Shown piece by piece: positions 25,777-34,106 of a DNA stretch of 64,000 nt (positions are counted from its first letter, which is position 1; each line of letters opens with the position of its first letter). The translations under genes and the position numbers were made by a program. Under the pieces are notes generated by a model. It was not told the origin of the DNA, did not search any database, and saw nothing but the letters and a program-made list of their open reading frames with translations. Source of the DNA: Brevibacterium permense (GTDB taxonomy: Bacteria > Actinomycetota > Actinomycetes > Actinomycetales > Brevibacteriaceae); the NCBI RefSeq assembly GCF_013280495.1, contig NZ_JABSSX010000004.1:301609-365608 (forward strand), read 5' to 3'.

Positions 25777-26288
25777 GAACAAGGTAAAACTCTAGCATCG
25801 GAGTCGTCGAAACTGAAAACCGAGGAAGCCGAATCGACGCAAACGTGTCCACCTTCACATTTTGGCCCCGCGCGGTCACTCACGCTGTGTCGCCGGCGCG
25901 GACCACGTGCATTCCGCACGGTCACTCGTCTTCGCCCTTTGCAGCCATACACCCTCGCCCCTCGCAGCCCCACGCCCTCAGCCTTCCCAGCGCCCGCCCT
26001 CGCCCCGCGCGGCCGCCCGCTCTCACCCCGCGCGGCCGCACCCGCTCGCCCCGCGCACGGGCCCACCTGCACCGCGCGCACTGCCTCGTTCTTCCCTGGA
26101 CGCGCGCAGGGAATCCCGGCACAGCTTGGCCCCGCAAACACGCGTGACGTGAGTTGAGAGCCTCACCGCGTTAGGATTGGGTGTTGATGTGCCCAGAGTG
26201 CACGTGATCAGGACCACCTGGTCAGAGCGCTCAAAGATGCTAGGCGAAGAGTTCGTTCGGCAACGGCAACACCTGATGAGGAGGTGCC
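25777..26288. other. Non-coding region upstream of fhaA, with C-rich stretch and 23-bp repeats
   Basis: This 512-base gap has short open frames on both strands, but none has typical codon use, a ribosome site or a recognisable product. Bases 25930-26110 are extremely C-rich on the plus strand. Within it a 23-bp repeat occurs at 26003, 26026 and 26049 (two near-full copies of CCCCGCGCGGCCGC plus spacer, third diverged). The promoter of the fhaA operon must lie in the last 150 bases; TAGGAT at 26172-26177 is a candidate -10 without a convincing -35. GAGGAGG precedes the fhaA ATG. Confidence 0.5.
26003..26071. repeat. 23-bp tandem repeat, about 2.5 copies
   Basis: Units begin at 26003, 26026 and 26049 with a period of exactly 23. 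Units 1 and 2 share CCCCGCGCGGCCGC then a C-rich tail (CCGCTC); unit 3 keeps only CCCCGCGC. The NotI-like core GCGGCCGC occurs in the first two. Confidence 0.7.
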
Positions 26289-27161
26289 ATGGGGTTACTC
26301 GATCGCTTCGAGAAGGGGCTGGAGAACGTCGTCAACGGCGCCTTCGCCAAGGCTTTCCGATCCCAGGTCGAACCCGTCGAGCTCGCCGGAGCCCTGCGCC
26401 GTGAGGCCGACAACAAGGCCGCCGTGGTCTCCCGCGGTCGCACCCTGACGGCCAACCACTACGTCATCGAGCTCTCGCAGACCGACTACGACCGACTCTC
26501 CGGACTCGAGTCCGAGCTGCGCTCCGATCTGCGCCAGGTCGTCGGTGACCACGCCGTCGAACAGGCCTACAGCTTCGTCGGTCCAGTCTCCGTCGAATTC
26601 GCTCTCGCCGACGACCTCGACACGGGAATGTACCGCGTCGTGTCCTCGACCCAGCGTCCCGACGGATCTCCCGCCGCTCAACCGGCCAACCGCGGCGGCT
26701 ACGACCCGATCTCACGGGCGAATCCGATCGTCGGCGAGTCCCCGAACTCCGGTTCCCGACCCGCGACCCCGCGCCGCACCCCCGAACCCGCCCGTTCGGC
26801 TCCGCCCCCCGCCGCGACCTCGCGACCGAACACTGCCTCCCGGCCAGCACCGGCGCCGACACCTGCTCGCACCATCGAAGCGAGCGTCACCATCGACGGT
26901 CGCACACAAATGCTGCGCCAGGGCACGAACACCTTCGGTCGATCCTCGTCGAGCTCGGACTTCGTCATCGACGATCCCGGCGTCTCACGTCGTCATTTCG
27001 AGATCGTCGTCGAAGGCGATCGGGCCGTGGCCAATGACCTCGGTTCGACGAACGGCACTCTGCTGCACGGACGCAAACTGACATCGGCGACCCTGTCCGA
27101 CGGCGATGTCCTCCTCGCCGGAGAGGCCGAGGTCCACTACGACGAGCGGGATGCCAAGTGA
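26289..27161 (+). CDS. fhaA: FHA domain protein FhaA (DUF3662 + FHA)
   Basis: 290 residues. N-terminal DUF3662 domain (about 1-120; MGLLDRFEKGLENVVNGAFA, then SQVEPVELAGALRREADNKA), a Pro/Ala/Arg-rich linker (about 130-200), and a C-terminal FHA domain (about 200-288) with the phosphothreonine-binding pattern TFGRSSSSSDFVIDDPGVSR, SRRHFEIVV and LGSTNGTLLHGRKL. In mycobacteria FhaA binds phosphorylated MviN/CwsA and restrains peptidoglycan synthesis at the membrane. First gene of a 7-gene operon with 4-base overlaps. Start has GAGGAGG. Confidence 0.93.
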   Translation: MGLLDRFEKGLENVVNGAFAKAFRSQVEPVELAGALRREADNKAAVVSRGRTLTANHYVIELSQTDYDRLSGLESELRSDLRQVVGDHAVEQAYSFVGPVSVEFALADDLDTGMYRVVSSTQRPDGSPAAQPANRGGYDPISRANPIVGESPNSGSRPATPRRTPEPARSAPPPAATSRPNTASRPAPAPTPARTIEASVTIDGRTQMLRQGTNTFGRSSSSSDFVIDDPGVSRRHFEIVVEGDRAVANDLGSTNGTLLHGRKLTSATLSDGDVLLAGEAEVHYDERDAK

Positions 27162-27667
27162 GCGAATTCACCGTCACCGTCTTCCGGTTGGCATTCTTCG
27201 TCATCCTCTGGCTCTTCGTCCTCGGAGTCGCCGGAGTCCTCCGCCGCGACATCTTCGGCCCCCGGAAGGCCCGCGCCGGAAAGAAGTCTCGCCGAGGCGG
27301 CTCCCAGTCCGCACCGCCGCCACCGTCGCGGCCGGCTCCCGCACCTCGTCCGGCGGCCGCCCCGGTCGCCCACGCCCATCCGGGCACCATCCGCATCACC
27401 GACGGCCCCTTGGCCGGGCAGACGCTGATGCTCTCGGGAGCGCCCGTGACCTTCGGACGAGCTCCCGACAACACGATCATCATCAACGACGACTTCGCCT
27501 CCAGCCATCATGCTCGGATCTCGGCGAAGAACGGCGCCTGGATGCTCGAAGACCTCGGGTCGACGAACGGCACCATCGTCGACGGCGCACGCATGACCGG
27601 ACCCATCCAGCTGGCCATCGGCACCCGGATCACCATCGGACATACGACCCTGGAGACCCAATCGTGA
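27158..27667 (+). CDS. fhaB: FHA domain protein FhaB (FipA)
   Basis: 169 residues: an N-terminal membrane helix (VTVFRLAFFVILWLFVLGVA, about 5-24), a basic Ser/Pro linker, and one FHA domain (about 75-165) with TFGRAPDNTIIINDDFASSH, HARISAKNGAWMLEDLG and STNGTIVDG. In mycobacteria FhaB/FipA recruits FtsZ/FtsQ after PknA phosphorylation. Overlaps fhaA and pstP by 4 bases each. The membrane-anchored FHA should read threonine phosphorylation on the kinases, phosphatase or RodA encoded downstream. Confidence 0.92.
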   Translation: MSEFTVTVFRLAFFVILWLFVLGVAGVLRRDIFGPRKARAGKKSRRGGSQSAPPPPSRPAPAPRPAAAPVAHAHPGTIRITDGPLAGQTLMLSGAPVTFGRAPDNTIIINDDFASSHHARISAKNGAWMLEDLGSTNGTIVDGARMTGPIQLAIGTRITIGHTTLETQS

Positions 27668-29094
27668 CGACCGGCGGTACCATCACTCTCCGTTCGGCAG
27701 CCCGGTCTCACACCGGGCTGGTGCGTAAGAACAACCAGGACTCCGGCTATGCGGGACCCAATCTCCTGCTCATCGCCGACGGAATGGGCGGTCACGCCGG
27801 CGGAGATGTCGCCTCGGCGATCACCGTGTCCCGCCTGGCCGAACTCGACCGCGAACCCGGAGGCGAGGACGCCCTCGAACTCCTCCGCACCTCGATCCTC
27901 GAAGCCAATGACCGCATCTGCCGTGGTGTCGGCGAACAGCCCGAACTCGCCGGAATGGGTACCACCGTCACCGCTGTTCTGCGCGCGACCGGCAACCGCT
28001 TCGCTCTCGCCCATATCGGCGACTCGCGCGGCTATGTGTTGCGCGACGACAAGCTCCAGCCGATCACCCACGACCACACGTTCGTGCAGATGCTCGTCGA
28101 CGAGGGCCGGATCACCCCCGAGGAGGCCGAGACCCATCCCCAGCGCTCGGTGGTGATGAAGGTCCTCGGCGATGTCGGGGCCTCTCCCGACCTCGATCTG
28201 TCCCTCCGCGAGGCCCAGGTCGGCGACCGCTGGATGCTGTGCTCGGACGGTCTGACCGGATTCGCCGATATCGACGACATCACCCGCGTGCTCAAAGAGG
28301 TGGCCGACCCCGACGAGGCCTGCCGTCAGCTCATCGACCTGGCATTGGCAGGAGGCGGCGCAGACAATGTCACCGTCGTCGTCGGCGATGTCCTCGAAGG
28401 CGAAGTCGAGACCACCGAAGGCGTGTCCGTCGGTTCCGTCCACCTCAATCCGCGCTACGCCGCGATCGGTGCGAATCCCGACACCGAGGCGGCCGTCGAC
28501 ACCGAAGCCCATGAGACGTTCCCCGACGGCGATGTCTCCGCCGACACCGCACCGATCCACACCCTCGACGGCGAGGACCGCGAAGCTCGGGACGGCACCA
28601 CTCAGCCGCTGCGGACCAACACCGCTGCCGAGGCAGAAGAGGAGGCCGACCTCGATGATGAGGTCGAGAAAAGGTCCTACCTCGGATGGATCATCACCGC
28701 CATCGTGATCGTCGCGCTGGCTGTCGGCGGATTCTTCGCCTTCAACTACGTCAGCCACCAGTACTATGTCGCCGACGACGACGGCAAAGTCTCCCTTTAC
28801 CGCGGTCTCGACACGACGCTCGGGCCCATCGAACTCAGCCGCCTCGTCGACACCACCGATATCGACGTCGGCAACCTCAACAGCTACTCCCAGGACCGGC
28901 TCCGCGGTTCGATTCCCGCCGGGTCACGCGACGAGGCCGATCGCATCATCGACAATCTGCGCAAGGAATCCGATCGCTCCTCCGGCATGTCCGGCGATGT
29001 CGAGGACTCGACGAGTCCGAGCGACCCCGCTCCCTCACCTCCGGATTCGAAGTCTGCCGACCCCAGCGACGCCATCACCCGGGAGTCGCAGTGA
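27664..29094 (+). CDS. pstP: PP2C-family Ser/Thr protein phosphatase PstP
   Basis: 476 residues from GTG 27664. Cytosolic PP2C domain (about 1-240): GLVRKNNQDSGYAG, the metal site IADGMGGHAGGDVAS (Asp about 40), HIGDSRGYVLRDD, MLCSDGLTGFADIDDI and GGGADNVTVVVGDV. Then an acidic linker, a membrane helix (YLGWIITAIVIVALAVGGFF, about 339-358) and an extracellular part ending in Ser/Pro. It dephosphorylates the PknA/PknB kinases and their targets. Within the fhaA-pknB operon. Confidence 0.94.
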   Translation: MTTGGTITLRSAARSHTGLVRKNNQDSGYAGPNLLLIADGMGGHAGGDVASAITVSRLAELDREPGGEDALELLRTSILEANDRICRGVGEQPELAGMGTTVTAVLRATGNRFALAHIGDSRGYVLRDDKLQPITHDHTFVQMLVDEGRITPEEAETHPQRSVVMKVLGDVGASPDLDLSLREAQVGDRWMLCSDGLTGFADIDDITRVLKEVADPDEACRQLIDLALAGGGADNVTVVVGDVLEGEVETTEGVSVGSVHLNPRYAAIGANPDTEAAVDTEAHETFPDGDVSADTAPIHTLDGEDREARDGTTQPLRTNTAAEAEEEADLDDEVEKRSYLGWIITAIVIVALAVGGFFAFNYVSHQYYVADDDGKVSLYRGLDTTLGPIELSRLVDTTDIDVGNLNSYSQDRLRGSIPAGSRDEADRIIDNLRKESDRSSGMSGDVEDSTSPSDPAPSPPDSKSADPSDAITRESQ

Positions 29095-30686
29095 TGAACC
29101 AGTCTCCCTCGCAGACCGCGCGCCCCAGAACCTACCGGTTGGCCGAGCTCGGTCTCCTGGTCCTGGCTATTGCCGTCGCCACCAGTGCCTACGCCCTGGT
29201 CGGCCTCGGCGTCGAAGACACCATCCCGGCCAATGTCTACGGCTATGCCGCATGGCTGGCGGCCCTCGGCGTCATCCTCCACATCATCGTGTGGATCAAG
29301 GCGAAATACGCCGATCCCGTGCTCGTGCCGATCGCGGTGCTGCTCAACGGCCTCGGCCTTGCCATGATCTACCGCGTCGACCTCGGCCGCAAGGAATACC
29401 TCGGTTCGGCGATGACCCAGCTGGTGTGGATGACACTGGGGGTGGGCTTGGCCATCGCGGTGATCTTCGTCATCCGCGACCACCGCTGGCTGCGCCGCTA
29501 CACCTACGTCTCCGGCTTCGGCGCTCTGGTCTTCCTCCTGCTTCCGCTCATCCCGGGCATCGGCAAGACGATCAACGGTGCGCGCATCTGGATCGGCGTC
29601 GGCCCCCTGTCCTTCCAGCCCGGCGAGATCGCGAAGATCCTGCTCGCCATCTTCTTCGCCGGCTACCTCGTCACCTACAAGGACCAGCTCGTCGCCGCCG
29701 GGCCGAAGATCCTCGGCATCCGGTTCCCCCGCCTGCGCGACTTCGGGCCCATCGTCGTCGCCTGGGTCGCAAGCGTCGGCGTCCTCGTCTTCGAACGCGA
29801 CCTCGGCACCTCCCTGCTCTTCTTCGGCCTCTTCGTCGCCATGCTCTACGTGGCCACGTCGAAGGTCTCGTGGATCATCCTGGGCCTCGGATTCTTCTCT
29901 GCCGGCGCGGTTGCGGCGACCTTCCTCTTCTCCCACGTGGGACAGCGTGTGTCCGGTTGGCTCAATGCGCTGACCGCCGAGGAGTACAACAAGACTCCCG
30001 GCGGTTCCTACCAACTCGTGCAGGGCCTGTTCGGCATGTCCAACGGCGGACTCATCGGCACCGGCTTCGGCGAGGGCCGACCGAACATGGTTCCCTACGC
30101 CGAATCCGACTTCATCTACGCCAGCTTCGGTGAGGAGATCGGCCTGGCCGGGCTCTTCGTCATCCTGCTGTGCTACCTGTTCATCTTCCAGCGCGGAATC
30201 CGCACCGCTCAGCAGCTGCGTGACGGCTTCGGCACTCTGCTGGCCACGGGCCTGTCGTTCACGATCGCCCTGCAGGTCTTCGTCGTCGTCGGCGGCGTCA
30301 CGCGCCTCATCCCGCTGACGGGTCTGACCACGCCGTTCCTCGCACAGGGCGGTTCCTCGCTCATCGCGAACTGGATGATCATCGGCCTGCTGCTGCGGAT
30401 CTCGGACAATGCCAGGCGCCCCGTAGAGGAATTCCACACCGGAGTGCTCAGAATCACCGAGGATCCCGAGCCCGTTCCCGCGGGTGCTCGCGCCAACGAC
30501 ACGGCCGCCTCGGCGCTCACCGTCGACGAGGATGCCCCCACGACGAACCTGCCGCCGGCGGACTCCCGCGTGTTCGACGACGAAGCCCCGACCACGAATC
30601 TGCCGCCCGCGGGCGAACGGGCCCGCGGCCAGGCACCGAACGACACCGATGCCACCGACCAACGACCCACCGGAGGTGAACGATGA
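29094..30686 (+). CDS. rodA: SEDS peptidoglycan polymerase, RodA/FtsW family
   Basis: 530 residues from ATG 29094 (a GTG at 29091 is also possible; TGATG junction with pstP). About ten membrane helices of the FtsW/RodA/SpoVE family, with conserved GARIWIGVGPLSFQPGEIAK (about 160-179; contains the SEDS catalytic-region motif), GTSLLFFGLFVAMLYVAT, SYQLVQGLFGMSNGGLIGTG and IPLTGLTTPFLAQGGSSLIA. The last 80 residues form a hydrophilic tail with a repeated APTTNLPPA motif. It polymerises lipid II glycan strands with the PBP encoded next. RodA versus FtsW assignment follows operon position. Confidence 0.92.
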   Translation: MNQSPSQTARPRTYRLAELGLLVLAIAVATSAYALVGLGVEDTIPANVYGYAAWLAALGVILHIIVWIKAKYADPVLVPIAVLLNGLGLAMIYRVDLGRKEYLGSAMTQLVWMTLGVGLAIAVIFVIRDHRWLRRYTYVSGFGALVFLLLPLIPGIGKTINGARIWIGVGPLSFQPGEIAKILLAIFFAGYLVTYKDQLVAAGPKILGIRFPRLRDFGPIVVAWVASVGVLVFERDLGTSLLFFGLFVAMLYVATSKVSWIILGLGFFSAGAVAATFLFSHVGQRVSGWLNALTAEEYNKTPGGSYQLVQGLFGMSNGGLIGTGFGEGRPNMVPYAESDFIYASFGEEIGLAGLFVILLCYLFIFQRGIRTAQQLRDGFGTLLATGLSFTIALQVFVVVGGVTRLIPLTGLTTPFLAQGGSSLIANWMIIGLLLRISDNARRPVEEFHTGVLRITEDPEPVPAGARANDTAASALTVDEDAPTTNLPPADSRVFDDEAPTTNLPPAGERARGQAPNDTDATDQRPTGGER

Positions 30687-32152
30687 AGAAGCCATTGACG
30701 CATATCGCCGTCGTCGGATTCGTCATGTTCGCGCTCCTGTTCGGGTCGACGAGCTGGGTGCAGTACGTAACTGCGGATTCGCTGAACAACAATCCGCTGA
30801 ACAACCGGCGGATCCTCGACCAGCTGGCCCGTGATCGCGGTCCGATCCTCGTCGACGGCACCCCGATCGCCTATTCGGAGCCCGTCGACGACAAGTACAA
30901 GTACCAGCGCAAATACGGTTCGGACAACCTCGATCCGCGCGCCTACGCCTCGCTGACCGGCTACTATTCCGTCGTGTCCGGGGCCTCGGGGATGGAACGT
31001 GCCTCCGGCGACTACCTCTCCGGCGATTCCGACGCCCTGTTCTACGACAAGGTCGGCAGCTTCTTCACCGGTGAGCAGCCCCGCGGCGCCGCCGTCGAGC
31101 TGACGATCGACCCGAAGGTGCAGCAGGCGGCGTGGGACGGGCTGGGCAACCAGAACGGCGCCGCCGTGGCTCTCGACCCGAAGACCGGGAAGATCCTGGC
31201 CATGGCCTCGACCCCGGGCTGGGATCCCAATGCACTGGCCAGCCACGACGCGACCGAAGCCAGCCAGGCCTATAAGAACCTCGAAGCCGCCGACGGCAAA
31301 CCCGCCTACAACCGCGCTATCGGCGGCAACCTGTACCCGCCCGGCTCGACATTCAAGGTCCTCGTCGCAGCGGCCGCCCTGGAATCCGGGGACTACGAGC
31401 CCGATTCGCAGCTCAACGGACCCGCCACGCTCGATCTGCCGCAGACGACGGCGACGATCGGCAACTCGCATCCCGGTGCCTGCCGCAACGGGGGCAAGCC
31501 GACCCTGGCCGATTCGCTCGCCGAATCCTGCAACACCTCATTCGCCTCCCTGGGCATGGACCTCGGAGAAGACGCAATCGCGAAGCAGGCCGAGAAGTTC
31601 GGCTTCGGCGAGGATCTCGAGATCCCTCTCAATGTCACCCCGTCCTCCTTCCCGTCCGACCTCAATCCGCCGCAGCTGGCTCAGTCCTCGCTCGGTCAGT
31701 ACGAGGTCAGGTCGACTCCGCTGCAGATGGCGATGATGACCGCGGGAATCGCCAACGGCGGCAAGATGATGAAGCCCCAGCTCGTCGACAGGGTGCTCAA
31801 TGCGAACACCCTCGAGCCGATCTCCGAGACCCGATCGAGCCAGATGTCCCGCCCCGTGTCCGGAGATACGGCCGACAAGCTCACCGACATGATGACCGGT
31901 GTGGTCGAGAACGGCACCGCCTCGGTGGCGAAGATGGGCGATACGAAGGTCGCAGCGAAGACCGGCACCGCCCAGCACGCCACGGGCGCGGCACCCCATG
32001 CCTGGTTCATCTCCTTCGCCCCCGCCGACGACCCTCAGGTCGCGGTCGCGGTCGTAGTCGAGAACGGCGGAAACGCGGGCAACGAAGCTTATGGCGCGAC
32101 GGTCGCAGGACCGATCGCGAAGAACATGATGGAAGCGGTGGTCGAGAAATGA
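30683..32152 (+). CDS. pbpA: Class B penicillin-binding protein PbpA
   Basis: 489 residues. One N-terminal membrane anchor (KKPLTHIAVVGFVMFALLFG), a short dimerisation domain, and a transpeptidase domain (about 150-480) with SxxK in GSTFKVLVAAAALE (Ser about 224), SxN in AESCNTSFASLG and KTG in VAAKTGTAQHATG. It crosslinks peptides of nascent peptidoglycan made by the SEDS partner upstream; 4-base overlaps to both sides. In mycobacteria PbpA is phosphorylated by PknB and acts at septa/poles. Confidence 0.94.
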   Translation: MKKPLTHIAVVGFVMFALLFGSTSWVQYVTADSLNNNPLNNRRILDQLARDRGPILVDGTPIAYSEPVDDKYKYQRKYGSDNLDPRAYASLTGYYSVVSGASGMERASGDYLSGDSDALFYDKVGSFFTGEQPRGAAVELTIDPKVQQAAWDGLGNQNGAAVALDPKTGKILAMASTPGWDPNALASHDATEASQAYKNLEAADGKPAYNRAIGGNLYPPGSTFKVLVAAAALESGDYEPDSQLNGPATLDLPQTTATIGNSHPGACRNGGKPTLADSLAESCNTSFASLGMDLGEDAIAKQAEKFGFGEDLEIPLNVTPSSFPSDLNPPQLAQSSLGQYEVRSTPLQMAMMTAGIANGGKMMKPQLVDRVLNANTLEPISETRSSQMSRPVSGDTADKLTDMMTGVVENGTASVAKMGDTKVAAKTGTAQHATGAAPHAWFISFAPADDPQVAVAVVVENGGNAGNEAYGATVAGPIAKNMMEAVVEK

Positions 32153-33990
32153 GACCCGTCGAAGGCACCCTGTTGGGCAACCGTTACAAACTCACCTCCC
32201 GCATCGCCGTCGGCGGCATGGGAGAGGTCTGGAAGGGTGTGGACTCCGTGCTCGGCCGCGAGGTCGCGGCGAAGATCCTCAAGGACGAGTACCTCTCCGA
32301 ATCGACCTTCCTCGCCCGCTTCCGTGCCGAAGCCCAGAACATGGGCCGAGTCTCCGACCCGGGAATCGCCGGCGTCTACGACTACGGTGACGAGCAGGGG
32401 TCGCCCTACCTCGTCATGGAATACGTCCCCGGTGAGGCTCTGTCGGCCATCATCGAGCGCAGTGCACCCCTGTCCGAGACCGACACGCTCTCCATCGTCA
32501 CACAGGCCGCTCAGGCCCTTGGCGCCGCACACAAGGTCGGTGTCATCCACCGTGACATCAAGCCCGGCAACATCCTCATGACCCCGGACTTCCGGGTCAA
32601 GATCACGGACTTCGGCATCGCCCGAGTCACCGATCAGGCACCGCTGACGAAGACCGGGCAGGTCATGGGCACCGCCCAGTACCTCGCCCCCGAACAAGCC
32701 ACCGGAAAGGGTTCGGGACCCGGTTCCGACCTCTATGCACTGGGCATCATCGCCTATGAGGCCCTGGCCGGTCAGCGTCCTTTCACCGGAGACTCGCAGG
32801 TGGCAATCGCCATCGCCCAGGTCAATCAGCAGCATCCGCCGCTGCCGGACACGGTCTCCGAACCGCTGCGCCGTTTCGTCGACTGCCTGCTGGAGAAGAA
32901 GCCCGAACGCCGTCCCTCGGATGCCTTCAAGGTCGCCAAGGCCGCCGAGGCGCTCTCGGCCGGGGACATCGCCGGCGCGGAGGAGCTCGTGCCGCAGATG
33001 CGCCACGGAGCCGCGGCGTCCGAAGCCCTGACCCAGGTCTTCAACAACCCGGAACCGGCGGCCACGACGAAGACCCTGCCCGTCACCGCCTCGAACGATG
33101 CGACCCAGGTGTACCCGAACGGTGCCGCCGCCGGAGTCGTCGGCGCCGGTGCGGCCGGTGCCGGAGCCGACGCGGCGGCGAATACGGGACAGATCGATCC
33201 CAACGATTCGCAGAATCAGGATCTGGAGAAGGACAAGCAGTCGAACAAGGGCCGCGTCCTCATCTGGATCCTTGCGATCATCGCCCTCATCGCGGTCGGT
33301 TCCCTGCTGTGGTTCTTCCTCGGCGGAGGCAATGCCGAACCCGAACCGGAACCGTCGACCTCGGCGCCCACTTCGGAGGCGGCGAAGACGATCGAGATCG
33401 ATAAGAACGATTACATCGGACTCACGGAATCCTCGGCGACGCAGAACCTCGAGAACAAGGGACTCGAGGTCGAGACGACCGACATCAACTCGGATCGGGC
33501 GGCCGGAACCGTCGCCGACGTCGGCGAGGGCGACAACGGTTACACCTTCGAAGAGGGTGACACCGTCACCCTCTACATCTCCGCCGGTCCCGCCGAGCAG
33601 CCCGAAGAGCCCGCCTCGGACTCCGGATCCGATTCGGGTCTGGGCAATGACTCGGAGTCGAGCTCGGATTCCGGTTCCTCATCCGGTTCCTCATCCGATT
33701 CGCAGGATCAGGGTTCGGACTCCGGTGACAACGGCTCGTCCTCCGACCAGGACTCCTCGAGCTCGTCGAGTTCGTCGTCGGACTCCGAGACCTCGAGCGA
33801 ATCGGACTCGTCATCCTCGACGGACACGTCCGGAGAGTCGGATTCCTCGAGCTCCGGCGATTCGGCCGACACCTCCGGCGGCTCCAACCCGAACAGCGGC
33901 AATGACGGGGCGGGCAGCAATCAAGGCTCGTCGAGCGGTTCGAGCGCGGAGGCTGGCGGCAACCCGAACGGAAACAACGGCAATGAATAG
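32149..33990 (+). CDS. pknA: Ser/Thr protein kinase PknA-like, with one PASTA domain and Ser/Asp-rich tail
   Basis: 613 residues. Kinase domain about 8-275: glycine loop IAVGGMGEVWKGVDSVLG, catalytic Lys in EVAAKIL, HRDIKPGNILM (about 131-141), DFGIARV and the activation loop TKTGQVMGTAQYLAPEQATG. A membrane helix at about 365-387 (VLIWILAIIALIAVGSLLWF). Extracellular: a single PASTA-like domain (about 420-485) then about 120 residues nearly all Ser, Asp, Gly, Glu, Asn (about 490-613). PknA usually has no PASTA and a short exterior, so this is an extended version. Regulates growth and division by Thr phosphorylation. Confidence 0.9.
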   Translation: MRPVEGTLLGNRYKLTSRIAVGGMGEVWKGVDSVLGREVAAKILKDEYLSESTFLARFRAEAQNMGRVSDPGIAGVYDYGDEQGSPYLVMEYVPGEALSAIIERSAPLSETDTLSIVTQAAQALGAAHKVGVIHRDIKPGNILMTPDFRVKITDFGIARVTDQAPLTKTGQVMGTAQYLAPEQATGKGSGPGSDLYALGIIAYEALAGQRPFTGDSQVAIAIAQVNQQHPPLPDTVSEPLRRFVDCLLEKKPERRPSDAFKVAKAAEALSAGDIAGAEELVPQMRHGAAASEALTQVFNNPEPAATTKTLPVTASNDATQVYPNGAAAGVVGAGAAGAGADAAANTGQIDPNDSQNQDLEKDKQSNKGRVLIWILAIIALIAVGSLLWFFLGGGNAEPEPEPSTSAPTSEAAKTIEIDKNDYIGLTESSATQNLENKGLEVETTDINSDRAAGTVADVGEGDNGYTFEEGDTVTLYISAGPAEQPEEPASDSGSDSGLGNDSESSSDSGSSSGSSSDSQDQGSDSGDNGSSSDQDSSSSSSSSSDSETSSESDSSSSTDTSGESDSSSSGDSADTSGGSNPNSGNDGAGSNQGSSSGSSAEAGGNPNGNNGNE

Positions 33991-34106
33991 ACATTGAGCG
34001 ATTCAGAGCAGCGATCAGCAGAAACGAAGAGTTTGAGATACTGAAACTCGACCCGGTTCAGGTGAGAATGAACCGAGAGACCGGGTGAGACAAGCGGAGG
34101 ACATAC

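Noticed and set aside
26154..26177. TTGAGA and TAGGAT as a sigma-70 promoter pair
   Set aside because: Spacing is 12 bases, too short for a normal promoter; only the -10 was mentioned, weakly.
28884..30695. 603-codon minus-strand frame opposite rodA
   Set aside because: Acidic antisense shadow; rodA has clear membrane topology and family motifs.
33600..33970. Repetitive DNA resembling a repeat array
   Set aside because: It is the in-frame Ser/Asp coding tract of pknA; no regular repeat-spacer units, so not a CRISPR.
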